Origin: Candidatus Eiseniibacteriota bacterium
GTDB taxonomy: Bacteria > Eisenbacteria > RBG-16-71-46 > CAIMUX01
Length of the DNA: 64,000 bases
Direction: 5' to 3'
NCBI GenBank assembly: GCA_016712505.1
Contig: JADJQY010000004.1
Location: 1-64,000 of the forward strand
This document shows positions 47,211-54,833 of this stretch, piece by piece. The translations under genes were made by a program, and so were the position numbers. How positions within the stretch are numbered: position 1 is the first letter of the stretch; each line of letters begins with the position of its first letter. Below the pieces are notes generated by a model. That model did no database searches. It was given only the letters and a program-made list of their open reading frames with translations, and was not told where the DNA came from.

Positions 47211-48944
47211 ATGACGACCGACGTCGAAATGGAAGCCGCGCCGCGCGCCACCCGCCCCCGCTCCGGCTACTGGGCGAGCGGTGATGCGGGCATCTGGCTG
47301 ACCGCCGGCGCGACCGCGCTCTGTCTGCTCCTGATCCTCGGCGTCTTCGCGCTCATCGTGGCTGGCGGCCTGGGCTTCTTCTGGCCGCGTGCGGTGCACG
47401 AGTTCACCCTGGCCGACGGCACCCGCGTCCATGGGCAGATCTGGGAACGGGAGCCGATGCCGGCCGGGTCGCATGGCCCTGGCGGCGGGACCACCTCCGA
47501 CGCCGCGGGAAAGCCCGCAACCGCCGGGCGTGCGGAGCGGATCGAGATCAAGGGGGCGAACCGCGACGTCGACGCGAGCCGGGAGTACTTCTGGGTGCCG
47601 GCCGCGGAGATCACCGCCCGCACCACCCCACGCGAATTGATCCAGGTGGAGCGGCTGGAGTACGGCGAGGCGTACGGGATGCCGGTGGCCTACCGGTGGG
47701 CTGGTGGCGAGGCTGGTGGCGGCGCTGGCGGCGGCGCTGGCGGTGAGGCGACAGGCGGCGCGGCGTTCGCGAAGCTGAACGAGCGCTGGGGCGAGATCGA
47801 GCGGCTGCGCCGCCAGGTCTCCCGCCTCGAACGCAAGGTGATCGGCGAGATCAACCGGGAGTTGGAGTCGGTGCGGGCGGAACTGGGCAGCGCGGCGGCC
47901 CCCGTCGGTCCGAAGCGCGACGCACTGAGCGAGCGAGCCCGGCGGCTGGAGCAGCGCTACGCCGCAGCCGAAGAGGAGCTGACCGCGCTCCGCACGCGAC
48001 TCGATGCGGAGAGCCTGATTCTCGCCACCCCGTCGGGCGCGGAAATCTCCGTACCGGCGGGAGGAATCGTCCGCTTCTTCCGGCCGAACGAACTCGATCT
48101 CTGGGGCAAGGTCCGGGTCTATGCCGACCGGATGTGGGAGTTCGTCTCGGGAACACCGCGCGAGGCGAATACCCAGGGGGGCATCCTGCCGGCGATCTTC
48201 GGCACGGTGCTGATGGTGTTTCTGATGACCCTGGCGGTGGTGCCGCTGGGCGTGATCGCCGCGCTCTACCTGCGCGAGTATGCGCGCCAGGGGACGATGG
48301 TCCAGGCGGTGCGGATCGCGGTCAACAATCTGGCCGGCGTGCCGAGCATCGTCTTCGGCATTTTCGGGTTGGGCTTCTTCGTCTACTTCGTCGGCGGCTC
48401 GATCGACCGCGCCTTCTTCGCCGACCGGCTGCCGACCCCGACCTACGGCACGGGCGGAATCCTCTGGTCCGCGCTCACCCTGGCCCTCCTGACCCTGCCG
48501 GTGGTGATCGTGGCGACCGAGGAAGGGCTGGCGGCGGTGCCGCGCGCGGCACGCGAGGGTTCGCTCGCTCTGGGAGCCACGAAGTGGGAAACGACCTGGC
48601 GGGTGGTGCTCCCGGCGGCCTCTCCGGGAATCCTGACCGGGGTGATTCTCGCCATGGCGCGCGCTGCGGGCGAGGTCGCTCCCTTGATGTTGACCGGCGC
48701 GGTCAAGATCGCCAACGATCTGCCGCTCTCGGGCGAGTTTCCGTTCCTGCACCTCGAGCGCAAGTTCATGCACCTGGGGTTCCACATCTATGATGTCGGC
48801 TTCCAGAGCCCGAACGTCGAAGCGGCCAAGCCGATGGTCTACATGACCACGCTGCTCCTGGTGACGTTGGTGATTGCCCTGAATCTGGTGGCGATGGCGA
48901 TCCGTTCCCGCCTCCGGGCGCGGGTACAGTCGTCCCACTTCTAG
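47211..48944 (+). CDS. pstA: PstA-like phosphate permease, long form
   Basis: 577 residues. The first helix (ALCLLLILGVFALIVAGG) is followed by an extracytoplasmic part with a Gly-rich stretch (GEAGGGAGGGAGGEATGG) and a coiled coil (about residues 180-270, ERWGEIERLRRQVSRLERK). The membrane core then has about five helices and the EAA motif (REGSLALGATKWETTWRVV). It pairs with PstC as the channel of the phosphate ABC transporter. The length matches the long PstA of Pseudomonas-type systems. A GGGGGAG site precedes the ATG. Confidence 0.9.
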   Translation: MTTDVEMEAAPRATRPRSGYWASGDAGIWLTAGATALCLLLILGVFALIVAGGLGFFWPRAVHEFTLADGTRVHGQIWEREPMPAGSHGPGGGTTSDAAGKPATAGRAERIEIKGANRDVDASREYFWVPAAEITARTTPRELIQVERLEYGEAYGMPVAYRWAGGEAGGGAGGGAGGEATGGAAFAKLNERWGEIERLRRQVSRLERKVIGEINRELESVRAELGSAAAPVGPKRDALSERARRLEQRYAAAEEELTALRTRLDAESLILATPSGAEISVPAGGIVRFFRPNELDLWGKVRVYADRMWEFVSGTPREANTQGGILPAIFGTVLMVFLMTLAVVPLGVIAALYLREYARQGTMVQAVRIAVNNLAGVPSIVFGIFGLGFFVYFVGGSIDRAFFADRLPTPTYGTGGILWSALTLALLTLPVVIVATEEGLAAVPRAAREGSLALGATKWETTWRVVLPAASPGILTGVILAMARAAGEVAPLMLTGAVKIANDLPLSGEFPFLHLERKFMHLGFHIYDVGFQSPNVEAAKPMVYMTTLLLVTLVIALNLVAMAIRSRLRARVQSSHF

Positions 48945-48969
48945 CCCCCAAGGACCTGAGGAGACCACC

Positions 48970-50187
48970 ATGCTCGCCACCAAGCGCGCGATCCCGAAGT
49001 CGGCGGAACAGGCCCAGGCGGCGACCGATCACGCGATTCACGCCGTTGCCTCGAACGGGAACGGCGACGCGGGTGCAGCCGGGGCAGGTCTGCGGGCGAA
49101 CGGCACCGAGCCTGCGGCGGCGACCGAGACGGAGCGCGCTCCGACTGCCGCCGCGGTGGCCGAGGCGGGCGCGGCTCCGGCCGAGGCCGGGGCGGGCGGG
49201 CAAGCAGGAGTGGGGTTGGACCGGGTGAGGGAACCGGACGCGGAGGCTGGACTGGACGCGGGGGTTGGGATGAACAAGGGACGCGAGGTGGGCGACGGTC
49301 AGGGATCGGATGCCCCGAGCGGGCAGACGCCGGCCGACGCGGATGGGGCTCGCCTGCGGCCGACCGCCTTTACCCGCAGCCGGGGGCTCGAAGACATCGG
49401 CACGCTCGAGCCTTCGATCGCCCACGTCTCGGGCGCGATCTCGATCGCGATCGAGAAGGTCGACTTCTGGTACGGCCAGAAGCACGCGCTCCACGACGTC
49501 AATCTGAACATTCCGCACCAGAAGGTGACGGCGTTCATCGGCCCGAGCGGTTGCGGCAAGAGCACGCTGCTCCGCCTGATCAACCGGCTGAGCGACCTGA
49601 CCGAAGGGGCGCGGATGACCGGCACCATCTCGGTCGAGGGGCAGAACATCCACTCCCCTGGGGTCGACGTGAACGACCTCCGGCGAAGGGTGGGAATGGT
49701 CTTCCAGAAGTCGAACCCGTTTCCGAAGTCGATCTTCGAGAACGTGGCCTATGGTCTCCGGATCGGGGGCGAGAATCGGCGCGAGGTCTTGAAGTCCAAG
49801 GTGGAGCAGTGCCTGCGACGGGTGGGGCTCTGGGACGAGGTGAAGGACCGGGTGCAGGACAGTGCGCTGGATCTGTCGGGCGGACAGCAGCAGCGTCTGT
49901 GCATCGCGCGCGCCATCGCGGTCGAACCGGACGTGATCTTGATGGACGAGCCCTGTTCGGCGCTCGACCCGATCGCCACCGGGAAGATCGAGGACCTGAT
50001 CGAGGAGCTCAAGCGGGACTACACGATCGTGATCGTGACCCACAACCTGCAGCAGGCCTCACGGGTGAGTGACTACACGGCGTTTCTCTGGCTGGGACGG
50101 GTGGCCGAATTCGCCCCGACCGGCGACCTCTTCACCACGCCGCGGCTGAAACTGACCGAGGACTACATCACGGGCCGCTTCGGTTGA
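48970..50187 (+). CDS. pstB: PstB-like phosphate ABC transporter ATPase with extended N-terminus
   Basis: 405 residues against about 260 for most PstB. ATG 48970 has a GAGGAGA site, so the extension appears to be translated. Residues 1-150 are Ala/Gly-rich and low complexity (NGNGDAGAAGAGLRANGTE). The ATPase begins near residue 157: Walker A GPSGCGKST, Q-loop VGMVFQKSNPFPKSIFENVA, signature LSGGQQQRLCIARAIA, Walker B VILMDEPCSALDP, H-loop VTHNLQQA, all intact. It energises PstCA. Confidence 0.92.
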   Translation: MLATKRAIPKSAEQAQAATDHAIHAVASNGNGDAGAAGAGLRANGTEPAAATETERAPTAAAVAEAGAAPAEAGAGGQAGVGLDRVREPDAEAGLDAGVGMNKGREVGDGQGSDAPSGQTPADADGARLRPTAFTRSRGLEDIGTLEPSIAHVSGAISIAIEKVDFWYGQKHALHDVNLNIPHQKVTAFIGPSGCGKSTLLRLINRLSDLTEGARMTGTISVEGQNIHSPGVDVNDLRRRVGMVFQKSNPFPKSIFENVAYGLRIGGENRREVLKSKVEQCLRRVGLWDEVKDRVQDSALDLSGGQQQRLCIARAIAVEPDVILMDEPCSALDPIATGKIEDLIEELKRDYTIVIVTHNLQQASRVSDYTAFLWLGRVAEFAPTGDLFTTPRLKLTEDYITGRFG

Positions 50188-50236
50188 TCCCGCGCGCGCC
50201 GGTCGGAAACGGATACGAGATGGGGGTGCACTGAGA

Positions 50237-51007
50237 ATGTCCAAGCATCTGCAGCGCGACATCGAGCGGCTGAAGATCAACCTCCTCGCGCTCGGCGCGA
50301 TGGTGGAGGAGAGCGTGTTCCGGGCGGTCCAGGCGATCGAGCACTGGGACGGCGTGCTCGCCAGCCGCGTGATCGAGGAAGATCACCAGATCGATCAGCT
50401 CGAGCTCGAGGTGGAGGAGGAGTGCCTCAAGATCCTGGCCCTCCACCAACCGGTCGCGACCGACCTCCGCTTCATCGTGGCGGTGCTCAAGATCGACAAC
50501 GACCTGGAGCGGATCGGCGATCTGGCGGTGAACCTGGCCGAGCGCGCCCTGCTGCTCTCGCGCGCGGAGCGGATCCAGACCCCGTTCGATCTGCCCGGCA
50601 TGGCGGTGAAGGTTCAATCGATGCTCCGCCGAAGCCTCGATGCCTTCGTGAACCTGAATGCCGCCGCGGCGCGCGAGGTCTGCGCGGCCGACGACGAGGT
50701 GGATCAGATCAACCGCAGCATGTACAGCCTGGTGCTCGGCTCGCTGCGCCAGCGTCCGGAACAGGCGGAGAGCTACGTCCACCTGCTGACCGCTTCCCGC
50801 CTGCTGGAGCGGATCTCCGACCATGCGACGAACATCGCCGAGGACGTGATCTACCTGGTCGAAGGGGAAATCGTCCGGCACCAGACCTGGAAGTATCGCC
50901 CGGGCCCAGGGGGCGGACTGGCAAGTCCCTCGGGCGGCGCGCACGGAGGCGCGTCCACGGGGACGTCCGGCGGATCGCCGACCAGCGGTTCCGACCGGGG
51001 CCGGTAG
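50237..51007 (+). CDS. phoU: PhoU-like phosphate signalling protein
   Basis: 256 residues. Two PhoU three-helix repeats with the metal-binding signature are visible: ATDLRFIVAVLKIDNDLERIGDLAVNLAERA at about 73-103 and LLTASRLLERISDHATNIAEDVIYL at about 185-210. The last 40 residues are a Gly/Ser/Pro tail (PGPGGGLASPSGGAHGGAST), unusual for PhoU. It links Pst transport to PhoR control and is the last gene of the Pho operon. Confidence 0.92.
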   Translation: MSKHLQRDIERLKINLLALGAMVEESVFRAVQAIEHWDGVLASRVIEEDHQIDQLELEVEEECLKILALHQPVATDLRFIVAVLKIDNDLERIGDLAVNLAERALLLSRAERIQTPFDLPGMAVKVQSMLRRSLDAFVNLNAAAAREVCAADDEVDQINRSMYSLVLGSLRQRPEQAESYVHLLTASRLLERISDHATNIAEDVIYLVEGEIVRHQTWKYRPGPGGGLASPSGGAHGGASTGTSGGSPTSGSDRGR

Positions 51008-51079
51008 AGCCTCTCGCGGGCGGCGGCGGCGGCGGCGGCTGAAAGCCCCGCAGACGGTGTGGCGCGTCCCGGGGCGGTG

Positions 51080-51103
51080 CGAACTCTGTCCGGACAGAGT
51101 TCG
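51080..51103. repeat. 24-base perfect palindrome downstream of phoU
   Basis: Half-site CGAACTCTGTCC (51080-51091) is followed directly by its reverse complement GGACAGAGTTCG (51092-51103) with no spacer. There is no T tract after it, so it suits a protein-binding site or a factor-dependent terminator better than an intrinsic one. Confidence 0.75.
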
Positions 51104-51477
51104 GCGAACGTGCCGAAACGGTACGGCCGCGGTCCCAGGTCCATTCGCCAGAAGAAGTTACGGGCTCCGTGAGACCGGCGCCGGGCGGAATCTCGGACTC
51201 AGTTCTAACCGAGGGACAGGGCGCCGCGGGACTGGGCGCCCAGGGACAGAGCGCCCAGGGACAGGGCGCCGCGGAACCGATGCTTGCCCTGACGCGCGGC
51301 TGGTGCGGTCGATACGACGACGAGCAGGTCGCGGGCCTGCGAGCAGGCCGGCGAGCACGTCGGCCAGAGTGACGGTCCGCCGTCCGTGTGTCCGCGCCGG
51401 AGGGGATTCCGCGAAACCAGCCCCCACCCACCGGAATCAACGTTACATAGAAACCTGAAAGTTGGCGATTGCGGGAC
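51104..51477. other. Intergenic between the Pho operon and the small UGA gene
   Basis: No gene seen. It contains a 15-base tandem repeat (51211-51270). Near the right end an AT-richer stretch with TTACATAGAAACC lies about 40-55 bases before the small gene and may be part of its promoter, but no clear -35 is visible. Confidence 0.4.
51211..51270. repeat. 15-base tandem repeat, four units
   Basis: Units are GAGGGACAGGGCGCC, GCGGGACTGGGCGCC, CAGGGACAGAGCGCC and CAGGGACAGGGCGCC, in direct succession. Confidence 0.85.
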
Positions 51478-51488
51478 GGAGGATGCCG

Positions 51489-51671
51489 ATGAACTGGGGA
51501 GACCTTGGGGTCGCGTTGGCGGTAGTGGCGGGGTACCTGTTCCTGACCTCCGTCGTGCTGCCGAGGCTTGGCGTACCGACCTGAAGCACGCCATCGTCCC
51601 GGTGCGGGACGCCGGAGAAGGGCTGCGGTCGCGGTGAAACCGGTAGTCACGAGGGAAACAGCGCGCCGTGA
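51489..51671 (+). CDS. Candidate selenocysteine-containing small membrane protein (in-frame UGA at 51582)
   Basis: ATG 51489 lies six bases after a GGAGG (51478-51482). 31 codons encode a short N-terminus, one membrane helix (VALAVVAGYLFLTSVVL) and PRLGVPT, then TGA at 51582-51584. If that UGA is read as selenocysteine the frame continues for 28 codons (STPSSRCGTPEKGCGRGETG and eight more) with two cysteines, C39 and C46, near residue 32, a redox-like pattern. The extended frame stops at TGA 51669-51671, which overlaps the GTG of the downstream arsR gene (GTGA), the usual sign of coupled genes. A hairpin with a GGTGC loop sits 17 bases after the UGA. If UGA is a true stop, the product is a 31-residue single-helix peptide. 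Confidence 0.65.
51595..51611 (+). promoter_or_regulatory. Candidate bacterial SECIS hairpin
   Basis: Perfect 6-base stem CGTCCC/GGGACG with loop GGTGC. The loop starts 17 bases after the UGA at 51582-51584 and begins with GGU, fitting the known bacterial SECIS requirements (apical loop about 16-37 bases downstream, G in the first two loop positions). Confidence 0.6.
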
Positions 51672-52087
51672 AATCGACGACCGACCGATCGCGGCCACGA
51701 GCTGGCAGCGCACGACCGGCAGGGTATGAAGACGCAGCCGCCTTCCTGAAGGCGCTGGGACACCCACTTCGACTGCGGATCCTCTGCGGTTTGCTCCGGG
51801 AACCCCGCTCGCTCTCGGGGATGGTCGCGGCACTCGATCGGCCGCTCTCGTCCGTGGCCCTCCATCTGGCGGTGCTCCGGAATCGCGGGATCCTGGCCGA
51901 GGAACGGCGCGGGAGCGAGATCCTCTTCCGGGTCCGGGACGAGCGGACGCGGGACGTGCTCGCGCTGCTCTGCGAAGCACACGACGAGCGAGCCTGGGAC
52001 TGGCCCAGCCCGGCGGGGGGGAAGCGTGGCGGACGGGCCAAGACGCAGCCACGAACGTCAGCTCTGCGCGCCCGTCGCTCGAGCTAG
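51668..52087 (+). CDS. ArsR/SmtB-family transcriptional regulator
   Basis: 139 residues from GTG 51668, overlapping the extended frame of the preceding small gene by 4 bases. The winged helix is at about residues 20-95: AAAFLKALGHPLRLRILCGL, then SLSGMVAALDRPLSSVALHLAVLRNRGIL and the wing RRGSEILFRVRDER. The classical ELCVCDL metal box of ArsR/SmtB is absent; single Cys residues are near 38 and 105. The C-terminal 30 residues are basic. It probably regulates its own two-gene unit, and the signal is unknown. Confidence 0.85.
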   Translation: MKSTTDRSRPRAGSARPAGYEDAAAFLKALGHPLRLRILCGLLREPRSLSGMVAALDRPLSSVALHLAVLRNRGILAEERRGSEILFRVRDERTRDVLALLCEAHDERAWDWPSPAGGKRGGRAKTQPRTSALRARRSS

Positions 52088-52181
52088 GTCCGGGTCACCG
52101 GGTCCAGGCTGTTCCCGGCAACCGGGTCATACGAGACAGAACCGAACGGATCGACGAGATCCGAAAGCGTGAGAGGCGAAG

Positions 52182-52388
52182 ATGCCGTTCTACGAGTACC
52201 GATGCAAGACGTGCAACGAGGTCTGGGCCGTGATGCGCGGCGTGGCCCTGCGGGATGAGCCGATCGAATGCCCGGAGTGCCGGGGCGAAGGGGAACGCAT
52301 CCTCTCGGCCTTCAGCACAGTGGGATCGAGCGCCCGCGCCGCGGGGGGCGCTGACCCGGGAGGTTCCTGCTCTCCCACCTTCGGCTGA
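52182..52388 (+). CDS. FmdB-type zinc-ribbon protein
   Basis: 68 residues. MPFYEYRCKTCNEVW then IECPECRGEGERI is the FmdB/CxxC regulatory zinc ribbon with two CxxC pairs (C8/C11 and C30/C33). The C-terminal half is Gly/Ser/Ala-rich, as is common in these short proteins. It is a putative regulator or assembly factor, and the binding partner is unknown. A GAGAGGCG lies upstream, and a strong palindromic terminator follows at 52460. Confidence 0.88.
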   Translation: MPFYEYRCKTCNEVWAVMRGVALRDEPIECPECRGEGERILSAFSTVGSSARAAGGADPGGSCSPTFG

Positions 52389-52459
52389 CGCCCGCGTCGT
52401 TGACGATCCGGGCGATCGTCTGAGGCTCCACGGCCCGAAGCAGCCGCCGAGCGATGGCC

Positions 52460-52491
52460 GAAGAGCCGACCGGGATCCCGGTCGGCTCTTC
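52460..52491. terminator. 32-base palindromic terminator
   Basis: A perfect 16-base inverted repeat (GAAGAGCCGACCGGGA and its reverse complement) lies between the fmdB-like gene and the convergent lipoprotein gene, followed by ATGTTT. The symmetry suits a bidirectional terminator. Confidence 0.75.
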
Positions 52492-52580
52492 ATGTTTCTG
52501 CCCCAAGGTTGAGGATCACGGTGCGAGGTCGCCTCGCCTCGATCTGTCGATCTCCGTGTCGATCCCCGTCTCGGTCTGGG

Positions 52581-53108
52581 CTAGTTGCAGGCCCCGGACG
52601 GTACGTTTCCGGTCCGCTGCCCACGAATCGCGACGCAGAAGCTGCCGGAGCCGCCGGCGCATCCCTCCGGGCTGTCCGAGAAACTCGCCTGGCCATCGGC
52701 GGTGACGGTGGTGTTGGTGTAGGTCATGTCGACCACCACGTGGGTGGTCGAGGTGCAGCCCTCGATCGTCTCCGAGGTGTCGCACTCGAGGTGGAAGCTA
52801 TTGCCGTTCTTCGTGAGGGTGCAGTTCGCGTCGTCTCCCCCGACCGCCTCGTCGAGTCGCTCGCCGACGCACAGGGTATCGGCGTCGGTCGTCGAGAAGA
52901 GCGTCGTGCCGCTCACGCAATCCTTGATCGTCACGGTGAAGCTCCAGATGCCGGCCATCTCGGCGGTCACGGTCGCATCGCCGGAACCCGGGCCGGGGCC
53001 GCCGTCGTCGTCATCGTCGTCGTCGCCGCAGCCGGTCAACAGGGTGGTCGAGAGTGCCAGCGCACTCAGCAAGACAATCGAACGACGCATCCAGTGGCTA
53101 AAGTTCAT
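52581..53108 (-). CDS. Hypothetical lipoprotein
   Basis: 175 residues. GGAGGA precedes ATG 53108. The N-terminus is a lipoprotein signal (IVLLSALALSTTLLTGC) with the lipobox Cys at about residue 27, followed by a run of seven Asp and a Gly/Pro linker. The rest is a beta-rich domain of about 130 residues with several spaced Cys (KDCVSG, DTLCVGE, NCTLTK, LECDTSE, EGCTSTT, EGCAGG, SFCVAI), which could form disulfides. No family is recognised. It is likely anchored to the outer or inner membrane facing the periplasm. Confidence 0.85.
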   Translation of the reverse strand: MNFSHWMRRSIVLLSALALSTTLLTGCGDDDDDDDGGPGPGSGDATVTAEMAGIWSFTVTIKDCVSGTTLFSTTDADTLCVGERLDEAVGGDDANCTLTKNGNSFHLECDTSETIEGCTSTTHVVVDMTYTNTTVTADGQASFSDSPEGCAGGSGSFCVAIRGQRTGNVPSGACN

Positions 53109-53444
53109 GATCGATCCTCCTTCACTTTCTCTGCCGTCCTCAGAGTCGGACGGGGCGCCCGCCCCGCTCGCGTTCCCGCGCGAAATCCGGCGGGCAGTCT
53201 AGCACTTCGAGGGAGTCCGTGCGTGGGTCGGCGTCACAAACCATTTTGCCCGCGACCCGGGTTGATCGAACGCCTGCCGAGGCCCCTCCCCCGCCGCCGG
53301 TGACCCGATCGGCCGGGACCGGGGGCGCGCCGACTCGTGGCGGGACGAAGTGCCGCCTTGCCCGGGCGCCGGTTCTCGGTTCATCATCGAAGCGTTCGAC
53401 TCTGATCTCCGGGGCCGGCACGAGCCGAAGCAAAGGAGCGGGTT
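53109..53444. other. Intergenic between lipoprotein and CBM48 genes
   Basis: 336 bases between divergent genes; it should hold both promoters. I see no -10/-35 pair good enough to call and no RNA gene. Confidence 0.4.
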
Positions 53445-53756
53445 ATGATCCAGATGCTGGGCGGCGGCTGGGTGCGATTCCGCTACGAGGAATCGGCGGA
53501 AGATCCGGTCTATCTGGTGGGCGACTTCAATCAGTGGAACGAGACCGCCGATCCGATGGACCGGGCGGAGGACGGCGGATGGGTGACCACCCTGAAGCTC
53601 AACCCGGGCGAGTATGAGTTCAAGTACAAGACCGGGCATCGCTGGCACAACGATCGCGCCGCTCACAAGTACGTGGCGAATGTCTGGGGGAGCGAGAACT
53701 CGGTCGTGGTGGTGAACGAGGACCGGGTGCAACCAGGAATGGAGACCGGAGCATGA
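53445..53756 (+). CDS. CBM48 / AMPK-type glycogen-binding domain protein
   Basis: 103 residues with AAAGGAG seven bases before the ATG. The sequence WVRFRYEESAEDPVYLVGDF, NQWNETADPMDR, GGWVTTLKLNPGEYEFKYKT is a complete CBM48/isoamylase-N domain, with the W and K residues expected to contact alpha-glucan. It overlaps the esterase gene by ATGA. In carbohydrate esterases this domain is usually fused to the catalytic domain; here it is a separate, coupled gene. There is no signal peptide. Confidence 0.88.
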   Translation: MIQMLGGGWVRFRYEESAEDPVYLVGDFNQWNETADPMDRAEDGGWVTTLKLNPGEYEFKYKTGHRWHNDRAAHKYVANVWGSENSVVVVNEDRVQPGMETGA

Positions 53757-54778
53757 ACCTGCGGCGCGGGCGGATCGAAACCCACTTTCTGAAGAGCACC
53801 GCGCTGGAAGGCAATCCACTCGACGATCCGACCGAGCGCGAGATCGTCGTCTGCCTCCCCCCGGGCTATGACGAGTCGCGAGACCGTCGCTATCCGGTGG
53901 TGATCTGCCTGACCGGCTACACCGGCTCGGGCTACATGCTGCTCAACCGCAGCGCCTGGACCCCGAGCCTTCCGGAACGGCATGACGCGCTGGTCGCGGC
54001 CGGAGAGATCGCACCGATGATCCTGGTCGCGCCCGACGCTTTCACCCGGCTCGGGGGAAGCCAATATCTCGACTCCGCCGCCACCGGTCGGTACGAAACC
54101 CACCTGATCAGCGAGGTCCTCCCGTTCGTGGCCCGCCAGTTTCGCTGTCTCCCCGCCCCGGCGGGATGGGGCGTCATGGGCAAGTCGAGCGGCGGCTACG
54201 GAGCGCTGGTCCAGGGAATGCGCCATCCTGAGTGGTTCGGCGCCCTTGCCTCCCACAGCGGCGACTCCTACTTCGAGTACTGCTACCTCCCCGACTTCCC
54301 CAAGACGATCCGGGCGGTCGAGTCGCGAGGCGGGTTACATGAGTTCCTGAGCACGTTCGAGGCGATGCCGCGGAAGACGAACGACGCCATGACGGCACTG
54401 AACGTGATCGCCATGGCCTCCTGCTACTCGGCAAAGGACCCCTACCCTGGGCCACTGGATCCCGACCTGGGAATCGACTTTCCCTTCGACTGGAAGACGG
54501 GACAGCTCCGGGCAGAGGCCTGGGAGCGGTGGCTGGCTCTCGACCCGGTGCGCATGGTCGACCGTCACCGCGAGGCGCTGGCCGGGATGAAGCTGGTCTT
54601 CCTCGACTGCGGTCTGCGCGATGAGTTCAACCTGCAGTTCGGCGCGCGCATCCTGCGCGACGCCATGGTTGCGGCGGGTGTGCGGCCGGTGCACGAGGAG
54701 TTCGACGACGGCCACATGAACATCTCCTACCGGTTCGAGCGTTCGTTGCACCACCTCGCGCGCGCGCTCGTTGCCTAG
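53753..54778 (+). CDS. Putative esterase (esterase D / CE1-like)
   Basis: 341 residues. It has an alpha/beta-hydrolase fold of the PF00756 type: YPVVICLTGYTGSG near the oxyanion loop, the nucleophile elbow GKSSGGYGA at about residue 143, the acid residue in FLDCGLRDEFNLQFG and the His in FDDGHMNISYR near 320. It is translationally coupled to the CBM48 gene, suggesting the pair acts together on an alpha-glucan or glucan ester in the cytoplasm. No signal peptide is seen. The exact substrate is unknown. Confidence 0.85.
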   Translation: MNLRRGRIETHFLKSTALEGNPLDDPTEREIVVCLPPGYDESRDRRYPVVICLTGYTGSGYMLLNRSAWTPSLPERHDALVAAGEIAPMILVAPDAFTRLGGSQYLDSAATGRYETHLISEVLPFVARQFRCLPAPAGWGVMGKSSGGYGALVQGMRHPEWFGALASHSGDSYFEYCYLPDFPKTIRAVESRGGLHEFLSTFEAMPRKTNDAMTALNVIAMASCYSAKDPYPGPLDPDLGIDFPFDWKTGQLRAEAWERWLALDPVRMVDRHREALAGMKLVFLDCGLRDEFNLQFGARILRDAMVAAGVRPVHEEFDDGHMNISYRFERSLHHLARALVA

Positions 54779-54833
54779 GACCGGAAGGGCAGAGGCCCGG
54801 AAGGCCCAGGGCCGGAAAGACCAGCGCAGGAGA

